Positions 23,008-32,900 are shown, numbered from the stretch's first letter. The stretch: 36,436 bases of DNA from Bacteroides sp. (GCA_014802105.1 JAAVCX010000009.1:1-36436), one strand, 5' to 3'. Program-made: numbers and translations. Notes: generated by a model from the letters alone, not told the origin.

Positions 23008-25134
23008 TTATTTGGTCAGGCCACGGTGACGCAAGAGGGCATCGACCGAAGGTTCGTGACCGCGGAAGCGCTTGTAGAGCACATTGGGATCTTCGCTGCC
23101 ACCCATCTCGAGGACATTCTCTTTGAATGATTTGGCAGTCTCGGGATCGAAGACACCTTTCTCCTTGAAGAGTTCGAAGCCGTCGGTGTCAAGCACTTCG
23201 GCCCACAGATAGGTGTAGTAGCCCGAGGCATAGCCGTCGCTACCGAAGACATGCTTGAAATAGGGGGAGCGATAGCGATAGGTGATTTCGCGGGGCATGC
23301 CGAGCTTTTCTGATACCTGCTGTTCGAAGGCGTCGACATCGATGGTGTCGCCCTCGGCGGGATTGAGAGCTCCCCAGCAGAGGTCGAGGAGGGCGGCTCC
23401 CACGAGTTCGGTGGTGCGGAAGCCCATATTGTGGGTTGAGGCTGCGTTAAGTTTCTCTACGAGAGCGGCAGGAATGACTGAATCGGTCTGATAGTGACGG
23501 GCGTAGACATTGAGCAGCTCGGGCTCCATAGCCCAGTGCTCGGTGATCTGAGAGGGAAGCTCGACAAAATCGCGGTCTACACCTGTGCCTGACTGTGAGC
23601 GGAGTTTGGCTCGTGAAAGCATGCCGTGGAGGCCGTGGCCAAACTCGTGGAACATGGTCTCGACCTCGTCCATAGACAGGAGAGCGGGTTTGTCGCCGGC
23701 AGGGCGTGAGAAGTTACCTACATTATATATGATGGGACGACCCACGGTGCCGTCGGGATCGATAAACGAACCCTTGATCTCGTCCATCCATGCGCCCTGA
23801 CGCTTGGTGGCGCGGGGGAAGTAATCGCTCATGAACACGGCTATGTGTTCGCCTGTGTTGGCGTCGGTCACCTCATAGACTTTGACTTCGGGGTTGTATT
23901 TGGGAGCGTCGGGAAGCTCGGTGAATTTTACGCCATAGAGACGCTCAGCGAGTGTGAAGATGCCTTTACGCACATTCTCGAGAGGGAAGTAGGCTGCTAC
24001 TTCGTTGGAGTCGATGTTGTATTTGTTGACTCTTACTTTCTCGTTCCAGTAGTAATAGTCCCAGGGTTCGATAGTGATGTCCTGACCCTCGGCTTTGGCC
24101 AGGGCGGTCATCTCGGCGATCTCCTCGTTGGCACGCTTGACGGCGGGTGTCCAGATCTGCATGAGCAGAGAGTTGGCAGCCTCGGGAGTCTTGGCCATGA
24201 CGTTGGCGGTCATGTAGGAAGCAAAGTCGGGATAGCCGAGCAGAGCAGCCTTGCGGGCGCGTAGTTTCACGATGTCGCCGATCACGGGGCGGTTGTCGTT
24301 GGGAGCCTGGGTGGCCAGATTGACGTAGGCCTTGTACATTCTCTCGCGTAGATCGCGTGAATCGGCATAAGTGAGCACAGGGAGACGGCTGGGAGCGTGA
24401 AGGGTGAATACCCATTTGCCCTCCTTGCCTCTCTCCTTAGCCTCTACGGCGGCCTGGGCCACGGTGGCCTCGGGGATGCCGGCGAGCTGGGCCTCATCCT
24501 CGACGATTATCTCGGTCTCGTTGGTGGCGTTGAGAAGGTTTTTGTTGTACTTGAGATAGAGGTCGGTGAGCTGTTTGTTAAGCTCGGTGAGAGTGGTTTT
24601 GTCGGCATCGGAGAGCAGGGCACCGCTACGCACGAAATCCTGATAGCTCAGCTCGATGGCGCGTACCTGATAAGGCTCCAGTCCGAGCGAGTCGCGAGTG
24701 TCATAGAGGGTCTTGACACGCTCGAAGAGGGCGGGGTTCATGGAGATTTCGTCAGAGATAGCCGAGACCATGGGGAGGAGCTGCTCGGAGATCTGTTCCA
24801 TCTCGGGAGTGTTGTCGGTCTCGGCGAGAACGCTATACACTCTCATCACTCTGTCGAGAGTGGCACCCGATTTCTCGAGGGCAAGGATGGTGTTGTCGAA
24901 GGTGGGAGCTTCGGGGTTGTTGACGATTTTGTCGACATCGGCGCGCTTTTCGGCGATACCGGCTTCCACGGCGGGAAGATAGTCGGCATAGGTGATTTCC
25001 TCGAAAGGAGGAATTTCAAACTCGGTTGTGTAGGGTGAGAGGAACGGGTTGGCCCGTTTCTCGCCACACGAGGTTGTGACCATAGCGGTGGTGGTGATGG
25101 CTGCCGCGAGGGCGAGGGTTAATAATGGTTTCAT
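23008..25134 (-). CDS. M3 family metallopeptidase lipoprotein (peptidyl-dipeptidase Dcp-like)
   Basis: The protein has 708 residues. The N-terminus is a lipoprotein signal ending in TTSC (Cys23), so it is exported and lipid-anchored. The zinc motif is FHEFGHGLHGM with H496, E497 and H500, and the downstream glutamate region follows. DYFPRATKRQGAWMDE and DGYASGYYTYLWAEV are typical of the M3A oligopeptidase A/Dcp branch. It would cleave dipeptides or short pieces from oligopeptides in the periplasm. E. coli Dcp is not a lipoprotein, but lipid-anchored M3 enzymes are common in Bacteroidales. It follows the EEP-family gene by 29 bp and is probably the last or second-to-last gene of the rhomboid operon. 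Confidence 0.93.
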   Translation of the reverse strand: MKPLLTLALAAAITTTAMVTTSCGEKRANPFLSPYTTEFEIPPFEEITYADYLPAVEAGIAEKRADVDKIVNNPEAPTFDNTILALEKSGATLDRVMRVYSVLAETDNTPEMEQISEQLLPMVSAISDEISMNPALFERVKTLYDTRDSLGLEPYQVRAIELSYQDFVRSGALLSDADKTTLTELNKQLTDLYLKYNKNLLNATNETEIIVEDEAQLAGIPEATVAQAAVEAKERGKEGKWVFTLHAPSRLPVLTYADSRDLRERMYKAYVNLATQAPNDNRPVIGDIVKLRARKAALLGYPDFASYMTANVMAKTPEAANSLLMQIWTPAVKRANEEIAEMTALAKAEGQDITIEPWDYYYWNEKVRVNKYNIDSNEVAAYFPLENVRKGIFTLAERLYGVKFTELPDAPKYNPEVKVYEVTDANTGEHIAVFMSDYFPRATKRQGAWMDEIKGSFIDPDGTVGRPIIYNVGNFSRPAGDKPALLSMDEVETMFHEFGHGLHGMLSRAKLRSQSGTGVDRDFVELPSQITEHWAMEPELLNVYARHYQTDSVIPAALVEKLNAASTHNMGFRTTELVGAALLDLCWGALNPAEGDTIDVDAFEQQVSEKLGMPREITYRYRSPYFKHVFGSDGYASGYYTYLWAEVLDTDGFELFKEKGVFDPETAKSFKENVLEMGGSEDPNVLYKRFRGHEPSVDALLRHRGLTK

Positions 25135-25163
25135 TTCGCAGTGGTTTTAGATTGAGGGTTAAA

Positions 25164-26336
25164 TCATTGGCTTAGGGTAGGAGAGGTGAGGAGAAATTCA
25201 CCCATCAGGGGGAAATGGTCGCTGGAGTAAATGTTGCCGCGCCGGCAGCTCACGGCTTCGAGATCGCCGCCATAGAGCATCTGGTCGATGCGGAAATAAA
25301 ATCGGTTGCCGTGATAGGTGATACACGGGCCCAGAGCCCGGTCGGCGTAGGCGTCGTGCATATCGTCACCGAGGATTGTGCGGACAGCGTAGGAGTCCTG
25401 TATGTCGTTGAAGTCGCCTGCCACGATGAAGTTTCCTCCGATCGAGTCGATGGTTTGGCGTATGAGTTCCGCTTGTTCGGCTCTTTTGCGGAACGCTACG
25501 GCAAGTTTGGAGATCAGATGGGACTTCACTTCTTTAACGCGGCGTTTGAGGGCGCGTTCGCTCTGGGGTGCTTTCTTGAAGAGATCTTCATAGAGAGTCT
25601 TGTCGGCCATGCTGAGGCCTATCGACTCGAGATGGACGTTAAACAGATGAACGGTCTCACCCTTGATGTCAAACCTGAAGAGAGCCATGCGTATGGCGTG
25701 TTCCTCGGGCATGTCGAGGTGTACCTGTGTGAAGGGGTAGCGCGAGAGCACCGTGAGCTCGTAGGAGGCGTTGACGGCTCGATAGGGATAGCGTTGCTCG
25801 AGTTCGCTGATCTGTTCGGGGGTGATCTTCCATAGCGGCCAGGTCTGCACAGCCTCGAGTTCCTGCATCGACACTATGTCGGCATCGGTCGACAGTATAT
25901 AGTCAAGGGTGGCGTTGCGGGAGAGTGTGTCGATCTCGCCTCTGAAGTCGTAGAGATGGAGGACGTTGTAGGTCAGCAGGGTGAAGGTCTTATCCTCTTC
26001 CTCGGGAGTGAGCTTGCGGGATGATAGATTGACGGGCGAATAGTCGAGCAGGGGGGAGAGCGAGACCAACCATGAGGCCACGATGATGAGGCTCCAACGG
26101 CCGCGAAGCGAGGCGAAATCGATGAGTATAAGCAGGAGGTCGCCTATCAGGATGCCGGGCAGCAGCATGGACAGCAGTGCCGGCAGGATGGTGAGCTGGG
26201 GATCGAAGATGCCTCCGTAGGCCGACGTGACAGTGATTACGGCCGCCAGGATGTTGACTCCCAGAAGCAACGACCGGTATGCCTTGGCCACCGGACGGGT
26301 GAGGAAACGTGAGGTTATGGTTCTGGCGTCTGCCAT
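25164..26336 (-). CDS. Membrane-anchored endonuclease/exonuclease/phosphatase (EEP) family protein
   Basis: The protein has 390 residues. Residues about 21-98 form three hydrophobic segments, and an EEP-fold domain follows (about 115-385). Catalytic landmarks are TYNVLHLYD (N124), DIVSMQELE (E159), IVAGDFND (D308, N310), RIDQMLY (D351) and SSDHFP (D373, H374), all metal- or phosphate-binding positions of this superfamily. The fold covers DNases, sphingomyelinases and inositol phosphatases, so the substrate is not assigned. It is 40 bp downstream of the second rhomboid and 29 bp upstream of the M3 peptidase. The rhomboid-rhomboid-EEP order is, to my knowledge, recurrent in Bacteroidota. Confidence 0.9.
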   Translation of the reverse strand: MADARTITSRFLTRPVAKAYRSLLLGVNILAAVITVTSAYGGIFDPQLTILPALLSMLLPGILIGDLLLILIDFASLRGRWSLIIVASWLVSLSPLLDYSPVNLSSRKLTPEEEDKTFTLLTYNVLHLYDFRGEIDTLSRNATLDYILSTDADIVSMQELEAVQTWPLWKITPEQISELEQRYPYRAVNASYELTVLSRYPFTQVHLDMPEEHAIRMALFRFDIKGETVHLFNVHLESIGLSMADKTLYEDLFKKAPQSERALKRRVKEVKSHLISKLAVAFRKRAEQAELIRQTIDSIGGNFIVAGDFNDIQDSYAVRTILGDDMHDAYADRALGPCITYHGNRFYFRIDQMLYGGDLEAVSCRRGNIYSSDHFPLMGEFLLTSPTLSQ

Positions 26337-26376
26337 TAGCTTGGGTTGAGCGTGAAAATTGAGTTTTGGGCTCGGT

Positions 26377-27261
26377 TTATTTGATCTGGCGGCTGACTTT
26401 GAAGAGTCGGTCGCGCTCTGAAGCGGTCAGCGATGTATAGCCCGACTTCTTGATTTTATCGAGTATCATGTCGAGCTCCTCGCGCTCCTCGACGGTGAGC
26501 CCCGAGGGCACGGAGTGAGGTCGGTCAGTGGTGCAGGCAGATCTTGTCTTGCGACTAAACATTTCTTTCAGTCGTGAGGGCAGTCTCTCCAGCGGGGCCA
26601 ATATGTCAGTGCCCCTGCGTCGGCACAATCCGTAGGCTGCTCCAACGGCTATGCCGCCGAGATGGGCCACTTCGCCTCCGCCATTCTCGCCGGTGACTCC
26701 TATGAGCACCAGGAAGATAGTGGCCAAAGCCACCCACCTGAGCTCTACGCTACCGAGCAGGAAGAGCATCATTCTGAAGTGGGGCATCAGCAAGCCAACG
26801 GCGGTGACTATCGCCATGACTGCGGCCGACGAGCCGAGTAGGTAGTGGCCCGGGCCGAGCACCCCGGAGGGGAGTGACGCGCTTCCGGCGAGGAAGAAAA
26901 GAGCACCCCCCAGACCGCCGGCGATATATAGCGACAGGAGTCTGCCGGAGGTTGAGATCGTGAGAAACACTGTGGCAGACCAATAGAGCCACAGCATGTT
27001 GAAAGCGACATGCAGAAGATCCCACTGGGTGAACATATAGGTCAGCAGAGTCCAGGGTCTATGCAGAAACACTCCGAAGTCGGCCGGAAGTTCAAGCCAT
27101 TTATCGACGATGTCAATCCACTCCGGGTGACCCGAGAAGACTCCGGCGATAGCTGTCAGCCTGAGCATCACGAAGACACCGATATTGACCCACACGATGC
27201 GCATCAGCGTCGAGGTGTCTCTGACGGCTCTGAATATACGGTCAATACCCGCCATAGCCAC
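26377..27261 (-). CDS. Rhomboid family intramembrane serine protease with C-terminal tail domain
   Basis: The 294-residue protein has six predicted transmembrane helices. Active-site signatures are DLLHVAFN (H84, N88), LLGSSAAV (catalytic Ser145 in G-x-S-x) and EVAHLGG (H200), so it should be an active inner-membrane protease. After the helices comes a basic linker and a conserved tail (about 255-294, LDKIKKSGYTSLTASERDRL) seen in many Bacteroidota rhomboids. Its start overlaps the end of the first rhomboid by 20 bp, which implies translational coupling; Met3 at 27255 is an alternative start. Substrates are unknown. Confidence 0.92.
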   Translation of the reverse strand: MAMAGIDRIFRAVRDTSTLMRIVWVNIGVFVMLRLTAIAGVFSGHPEWIDIVDKWLELPADFGVFLHRPWTLLTYMFTQWDLLHVAFNMLWLYWSATVFLTISTSGRLLSLYIAGGLGGALFFLAGSASLPSGVLGPGHYLLGSSAAVMAIVTAVGLLMPHFRMMLFLLGSVELRWVALATIFLVLIGVTGENGGGEVAHLGGIAVGAAYGLCRRRGTDILAPLERLPSRLKEMFSRKTRSACTTDRPHSVPSGLTVEEREELDMILDKIKKSGYTSLTASERDRLFKVSRQIK

Positions 27262-28006
27262 CGGTCGAGATAGTGCCTTTCTTCTTCCAGTACCAGATCA
27301 TGAAGAAGCCGAAGATCATGCCTCCGAGATGGGCGAAATGGGCCACGCCGTCAGATCGGCCGGCGGCCTCGCTGAGTCCGATCAGCAGCTCGATCACGAT
27401 CATGCCTGTCACCATCCATTTGGCTTTGATGGGAATAGGCACGAAAAACAGATAGAGAGGCACATTGGGGTAAATCATGCCGAAAGCCAGCAGGATGCCG
27501 TAGATAGCTCCCGAGGCGCCGATTGTCACGAAGATATTGAGATACTGTTTGAGCTGAGAGTCCATGGCAGGCGAGTTGAGCACCTCGCGGGCTTCAGGGA
27601 AGTCGATGTGAGCGGCATTGGCAAAGAGCGGCACCAGAGTGGATTCCCAGGTGAGCATCCACACCACCTCCTGCACCAGAGCGGCCCCGATGCCACAGGC
27701 TACGTAATAGAACAGAAATCTCGCGCTGCCGAGAGTGCGCTCCAGGGTCATGCCAAACATCCAGAGGGTGAACATATTGAAAAATATGTGGGCAAATCCT
27801 CCCGTGGAGTGCATAAACATATAGGTCAGAAGCTGCACGGGGTTGAAATCGCTCGCTCCCCAATAGTGGAGTCCGCCTAAGCTCTCGAGGTTGGTGCCTA
27901 TCTTGGATGGGAGCACAAACATCGCGAGCCACACTATAAAATTGATGATCAGAAGATTTTTAGTCACCGGCGGCATACCGGAAAATATCGATCCGCGTGA
28001 ATTCAT
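27242..28006 (-). CDS. Rhomboid family intramembrane serine protease
   Basis: I place the start at 28006 (MNSRGSIFSGMPPVTKN), giving 254 residues. The open frame extends to 28111, but those 35 extra residues are basic, unlike the family, and cross the promoter at 28045. Signatures are FAHIFFN (H73, N77), TIGASGAIYG (Ser165) and HFAHLGG (H226), with six transmembrane helices and a long loop at about 120-155. It heads the operon rhomboid, rhomboid, EEP, M3 peptidase. The gene end overlaps the next start by 20 bp. The C-terminus is glycine/tyrosine-rich (STGGYGGY). Confidence 0.92.
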   Translation of the reverse strand: MNSRGSIFSGMPPVTKNLLIINFIVWLAMFVLPSKIGTNLESLGGLHYWGASDFNPVQLLTYMFMHSTGGFAHIFFNMFTLWMFGMTLERTLGSARFLFYYVACGIGAALVQEVVWMLTWESTLVPLFANAAHIDFPEAREVLNSPAMDSQLKQYLNIFVTIGASGAIYGILLAFGMIYPNVPLYLFFVPIPIKAKWMVTGMIVIELLIGLSEAAGRSDGVAHFAHLGGMIFGFFMIWYWKKKGTISTGGYGGY

Positions 28007-28044
28007 GAGGTAGTGTTGATGAGGTGAATAGGGGTATCGAGTCG

Positions 28045-28052
28045 CAAAATTA
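28045..28052 (-). promoter_or_regulatory. -7 element (TAATTTTG) for the rhomboid operon
   Basis: An exact TAnnTTTG match on the minus strand. Initiation near 28038 leaves a leader of about 32 nt before the chosen start at 28006, which supports that start over the longer frame. It faces the polygalacturonase promoter about 45 bp away. Confidence 0.55.
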
Positions 28053-28072
28053 CGAAAAATCCTTCTGATATG

Positions 28073-28104
28073 TTTCTTAATTATGTGGAAAATCTTTAAC
28101 TTTG
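28073..28104 (+). promoter_or_regulatory. Promoter of the GH28 gene
   Basis: TAACTTTG at 28097-28104 is an exact -7 match; TTTC at 28073-28076 is a near-match to the -33 TTTG with 20-bp spacing. Initiation near 28111 gives a short G-poor leader of about 43 nt. Confidence 0.6.
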
Positions 28105-28153
28105 ACCACAAGTTTCACACTTATCTCTACATTTAACACCTTATTTATATATC

Positions 28154-29572
28154 ATGAACAAGATCTTACTCTCAGCGTTGAGTCTGTGTCTGACCTCGCT
28201 CGCTGCTCTGGCCGCGCCCAAGGCTCCCGTCACTCCCGCTGTTGCCTGGGACAGTATCTATCCCTCGGTCGAGGCCCGCATAAAGGCTCCTCAGTTCCGC
28301 GACAAGGATTACCGTCTGCTCGACTACGGCAAGCGTGTCGAGACTCCCGGATTTCTCTACACCGAAATGATCAACTCTCTTATCGATCGCTGCTCCAGTG
28401 AGGGTGGCGGCCGTGTCATCATTCCTGCCGGCACCTGGTTCACCGGCCCAATCACTCTCAAGAGCAATGTCAACCTCCATCTCGAGGAGGGTGCTACCCT
28501 GCTGTTTACTTCCGATCTAAGGGAATATCCCATCGTGCTCACCCGCTGGGAGGGTATGGACTGCTACAACTACCAGCCTATGATCTATGCCTATGACCAG
28601 GAGAACATAGCCCTGACCGGTAAAGGCACTGTCGACGGCGGTGCTGAAAACGCCAACTGGTGGCGCATGTGTGGTGCAGTCAAGTATGGCTTCGAGCCTG
28701 ACAAGGGGATCATCTCCCAGCGCATAGGCCGTCCGCAGCTCATGGAGTGGAACGAGGCCGGTGTGCCCGTCGAGAAGCGTCTGATGGGCGACGGCTACGG
28801 AATGCGCGTTCAGCTCGTCAATCCTGTCAAGTGCAAGAATGTGCTCATCGAGGGTGTCACCCTCCTGCGCTCTCCTTTCTGGGTGATCCACCCCCTGCTC
28901 TGTGAAAATCTTACCGTGCGCGGCGTCCATATCCAGAACGATGGCCCCAACGGCGACGGCTGTGACCCCGAGAGCTGCAACTATGTGCTCATCGAGGATT
29001 GCTACTTCGACACCGGCGACGACTGCATAGCCATCAAGAGCGGACGCAACCGCGACGGCCGCCGCTGGAATATCCCCACCCAGAACGTCATCGTGCGCAA
29101 CTGCAAGATGAAGAACGGCCACGGCGGCGTAGTGGTAGGCTCGGAGATCTCGGGCGGCTTCCGCAACCTCTTTGTCGAGAACTGTGAGATGGATTCCCCC
29201 ATGCTCGACCGCGTCATACGCATCAAGACCAACTCCTGTCGTGGCGGCGTCATCGAGGATATCTTCGTGCGCAACGTCACCGTCGGCCAGTGTAAAGAGG
29301 CTGTGCTCAAGATCAACCTCGTCTATGAGGCCCGCGAGAAGTGTGACCGCAGCTTCCCTCCCACGGTTCAGAATGTCTTCCTCGAGAATGTCACCTGCAA
29401 GAAGAGCAAATTCGGCGTCAAGATCGAGGGCTTCGAAGATCTCTGCAACGTCCGTAATATCGAGGTCAAGGACTGCGACTTCTCGGGCGTAGAGACCGGC
29501 GGTAACTCCATCACCGGCCAGACCGAGGATGTACGCTTTATCGATCTCACTATCAACGGCAAGAAGATCTGA
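28154..29572 (+). CDS. Secreted polygalacturonase-type glycoside hydrolase, family GH28
   Basis: The protein has 472 residues with a signal peptide (MNKILLSALSLCLTSLAALA). A pectin_lyase-like right-handed beta-helix covers most of the mature chain. GH28 motifs are all present: NGDGCD (266-271, first catalytic aspartate D268), TGDDCIAIKSG (D289, D290), NGHGGVVVGSE (H323) and RIKT (356-359). It hydrolyses alpha-1,4 bonds in galacturonan by inversion, probably releasing galacturonate from oligomers. The replacement of Thr by Gly in the NTD motif suggests an exo-type or rhamnogalacturonan-active member (inference). It sits immediately upstream of susC/susD on the same strand but is separated by a strong terminator and has its own promoter. 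Confidence 0.94.
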   Translation: MNKILLSALSLCLTSLAALAAPKAPVTPAVAWDSIYPSVEARIKAPQFRDKDYRLLDYGKRVETPGFLYTEMINSLIDRCSSEGGGRVIIPAGTWFTGPITLKSNVNLHLEEGATLLFTSDLREYPIVLTRWEGMDCYNYQPMIYAYDQENIALTGKGTVDGGAENANWWRMCGAVKYGFEPDKGIISQRIGRPQLMEWNEAGVPVEKRLMGDGYGMRVQLVNPVKCKNVLIEGVTLLRSPFWVIHPLLCENLTVRGVHIQNDGPNGDGCDPESCNYVLIEDCYFDTGDDCIAIKSGRNRDGRRWNIPTQNVIVRNCKMKNGHGGVVVGSEISGGFRNLFVENCEMDSPMLDRVIRIKTNSCRGGVIEDIFVRNVTVGQCKEAVLKINLVYEAREKCDRSFPPTVQNVFLENVTCKKSKFGVKIEGFEDLCNVRNIEVKDCDFSGVETGGNSITGQTEDVRFIDLTINGKKI

Positions 29573-29603
29573 TCTCCATCTCCGTTATCTGACTTTATCA
29601 TTT

Positions 29604-29638
29604 CCGCTCTGCGCCTCTGATCAGGGGGCGCGGAGCGG
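29604..29638 (+). terminator. Intrinsic terminator after the GH28 gene
   Basis: CCGCTC (29604-29609) pairs with GAGCGG (29633-29638), a T-G wobble follows, then GCGCC (29611-29615) pairs with GGCGC (29627-29631). The 11-nt loop contains the palindrome CTGATCAG. The run ATTGATTTTTTA follows. Confidence 0.85.
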
Positions 29639-29695
29639 ATTGATTTTTTATGCTCTAAAACATGTTTTTAAAAATCGAAATTTTCAGTGCGAAAT

Positions 29696-29726
29696 TTTGT
29701 CGTTTTTATGAAAAATTGTAACTTTG
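29696..29726 (+). promoter_or_regulatory. Full-consensus promoter of susC/susD
   Basis: TTTG at 29696-29699 and TAACTTTG at 29719-29726 are separated by exactly 19 bp, a perfect match to the Bacteroidota promoter. Initiation is expected near 29733. Confidence 0.8.
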
Positions 29727-29850
29727 CATATAGTATGTATACGTGCCTGCGGACACGTCAGTTGCATACGCCTTGAATCGCACAATATTTCTAATCGTAT
29801 AACTATCTAATTACTAATTACCTAAAACACAATTAATCTCTCCCTAAACA

Positions 29851-29949
29851 ATGCTTAGACGACAACAAGACTATTTCAGAACAACACAGACAACACACAC
29901 TGCAATCCTATTGCAAACACAATCAACTACAATCAATATTATCATTTAA
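29851..29949 (+). CDS. Possible 32-codon upstream ORF in the susC leader
   Basis: ATG at 29851 opens a frame of 32 codons (beginning MLRRQQDYFRTT) closed by TAA at 29947-29949, only 9 nt before the susC ATG at 29959. No Shine-Dalgarno sequence precedes it, as for susC itself. The peptide is rich in T, Q and I and resembles no known leader peptide. Because the region is G-poor, TAG and TGA stops are unlikely by composition, so the frame may be chance. Confidence 0.2.
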   Translation: MLRRQQDYFRTTQTTHTAILLQTQSTTINIII

Positions 29950-29958
29950 CCAAATCTC

Positions 29959-32900
29959 ATGAAAGACTTCAGCTCAGCCGGCGCAAGTCGGCTCCTTTCC
30001 GGTTTTGCTCACTGGAAAGCCCTGCTCCTCATGATGGTGCTCTGTGTGGGACTTCCCCTTCACGCACAGAATATCACCGTCAACGGAGTTGTAGAAGACA
30101 GCTCCGGCGAACCCATGATCGGCGCGACAGTGCTCGTTCAGGGTTCCAAGGAAGGCGTTGCCACTGATATTGATGGCAACTTCACTCTCAAATGTTCCCC
30201 TAAGGCCAGCCTTCTTGTCAGCTACATCGGCTACAAGACCCAGACAGTCCCTGTCAATGGCCAGACTGAGCTTAAGATCACTCTTCTCGAAGACTCCGAG
30301 GCCCTCGACGAAGTGGTAGTCATCGGTTACGGCGGCACCCGTGCCCGTCGCGACCTCACCGGTTCCGTAGGTTCTGTTTCGGGCGTCAAGCTCGCCGCAG
30401 TGCCCGTGACCTCGGCTGCCGTAGCCCTTCAGGGTAAGGTTGCCGGTGTGCAGGTCACTACTGTCGACGGTCAGCCCGGTGCCGACATCAATATCCGTGT
30501 GCGTGGTGCGACGTCAGTGACCCAGGCCAACGATCCTCTCTTCATCGTCGACGGTTTCCAGGTTGACAACATCAACGACATCCCCCCGAGCGACATCCAG
30601 AGCATCGACATCCTCAAGGATGCCTCCCTCACCGCTATCTATGGTGCCAAGGGTGGTAACGGTGTTGTGATCGTGACTACCAAGAGCGCCCAGGAAGGCA
30701 AGACTCAGGTCAACTTCAACGCTCAGGGCTCGATCTCCCACATCTATAAGAAGCTCGACCTCATGAACACTCCCGAGTTCGTGGCTTATCAGTGGGACCT
30801 CGCCGCTACCCGCAGCAAGTACAACACTTCTGAGGTTAACCAGTGGCGTTACTACTTTGGTAACCCCCACGATATGGACCTCTACAACTTGGCTCCCAGT
30901 CGTGACTGGCAGGATGAGGTGATGGGCGGCAACCCCTTCTCCTACTCCACCAACCTCTCGATCGGCGGTGGTAACGACAAGACCCGCTACAACGTCTCGT
31001 TCACCCAGAGCGACGACCGTGGTATCATCATGGGCACCGGTGTGCGTCGTACCACTATCTTCACCAAGCTCTCCACCAAGATCCTCCCCAACCTGACATT
31101 CCAGTTCAACCCCAAGGTATCCTATCGTCGTGACGAGGGTGCAGGTGGCGACAACGTAGGTACAGGCGGTATCATCGATGTGCTCCGCTTCCGTCCAACA
31201 AACGGTATCCGTGACCTCGGTCTTGTTTGGGCTGAAGGCGTGGTTGACCCCACTGCCGAGGAGACCTTCACTCAGGTTAACCCCGTCAGCGATATCAATC
31301 AGAACCTCCGCAAGAAGCACACCTACACCATCACCAACCAGGCTTCTCTCGAGTATAAGCCCATCGACAAGCTCACTCTCCGTACCGAGGGAGTCTACAA
31401 CTTCTCGTTCTATGACGACAACCGTTTCTACGGTCCTCTGACCTCCACCGGTAAGAAGCACAACAACCTTCCCGTGGCTCAGATCACCAAGCGTCAGACC
31501 AACTCCTACACCTGGACCACCACCGCTTCCTACGACTGGACCATCAAGGAGAAAAACAACTTCTATGCTCTCGTAGGTTTCGAGCTCTACAACAAGCAGT
31601 ATCAGCAGACCTACATGCAGAACCGTTACTTCCCCAAGGACATCACCGCTGATCGTGCCTGGGATAACATGGGTCTCGGTACTGCCTATCAGTCCACTTC
31701 CGAGAAGTCCACAGCCGACCGCACCACTTCCTACTTTGGTCAGCTCAACTACAACTACGATCACAAGTACCTCCTCTCGGCTACATTCCGTGCCGACGGT
31801 TCTTCGCTCTTCGCTCCCGGCAACCAGTGGGGTTACTTTCCCTCTGTTTCGGGTGCTTGGGTAATCTCCGAGGAGAACTTCCTCAAGGATGTGACCTGGG
31901 TCAACGAGGTTAAGTTCCGTGCCGCTATCGGTAAGGCCGGTAACAACCGCATCGACTCTGACCAGTGGCGCTTCCTCTATTACAACAACTCGACTTCGGG
32001 TCCTGCCTATGGTGAAGCTCTTGTCGACGGCGAGCTCTGGATGGACACCGGTTCCAACCTCGTGAACCCCAACCTCAAGTGGGAGACCACTCTTACCCGC
32101 AACTTCGCCTTTGACCTCTCGTTCTTCAACAACCGTCTGCGCATCAACCCCGAGTACTACTGGAATACTACCAGCGACCTTATCTATCGTGCCGACGTGC
32201 TCTCTGTAATGGGTTATGCCAAGCAGTACCAGAACATCGGCCAGGTGACCAACCGCGGTTGGGAGCTCTCCGTCAGCGGCGACATTCTCCGCGGCAAGGA
32301 CTATGTCCTCTCTGCCAACTTCAATATCGGTGCCAACAAGATGAAGGTTGACAAGCTCACCGGTGACGAGGATTACCTCGAGATCCGTCACAGCCGCGCC
32401 AACTCTTCTGCCGGAAACAACTACCGCCTCCAGGTAGGTGGTGAGGTAGGTCTCATCTACGGTTATGTTTATGACGGTCTGTACAGCTTTGATGAGTTCA
32501 AGGCTGAGGGCTATGGCTTCACTCCCTGGGACGGCAAGATGGTCGACGACGAGGGCAATGTACGCCCCGCCACTGTTGATATGAACGGTATTTTCGACTC
32601 CAACCGTGCCGGTAACGCTACCCTTCCCGGTAAGCCCAAGTTCAAGGACCTCAACGGCGACGGCAAGATCGACGAGAATGACCGCACTGTCATTGGTCGC
32701 ACTACTCCCAAATTCCAGGGTGGTTTCGGTCTCAACGGTCAGTGGAAGAACTTTGACTTCGTAGCCAACTTCACCTACTTCCTCGACTTCGACGTTTACA
32801 ACGCCACCGCTTACTATCTTTCATCTTCGATCGGCAATACCAACGGTACTTATAATAATGTGTTCTCTAAGTACACTAACCGTTGGAACTATACTCTCGG

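Larger units (their letters stand above)
29573..29958 (+). other. 386-bp gap: terminator, susC promoter and long G-poor leader
   Basis: The gap holds the GH28 terminator (29604-29638), the susC promoter (29696-29726) and a leader of about 226 nt. The leader begins with a hairpin (29741-29745 with 29754-29758), and a triloop hairpin lies at 29901-29906 with 29910-29915. From 29841 to 29958 there are only eight G in 118 nt and no Shine-Dalgarno sequence, as is common for abundant Bacteroidota transcripts. An in-frame 32-codon ORF lies at 29851-29949. Confidence 0.6.

Noticed and set aside
28007-28111. N-terminal extension of the first rhomboid
   Set aside because: The 35 added residues are basic and cross a consensus -7 element at 28045-28052.
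30514-32391. Minus-strand open frame of 625 codons opposite susC
   Set aside because: Long antisense frames are expected opposite C/T-ending biased codons. The translation is low-complexity V/G/E/T-rich, and SusC is unambiguous.
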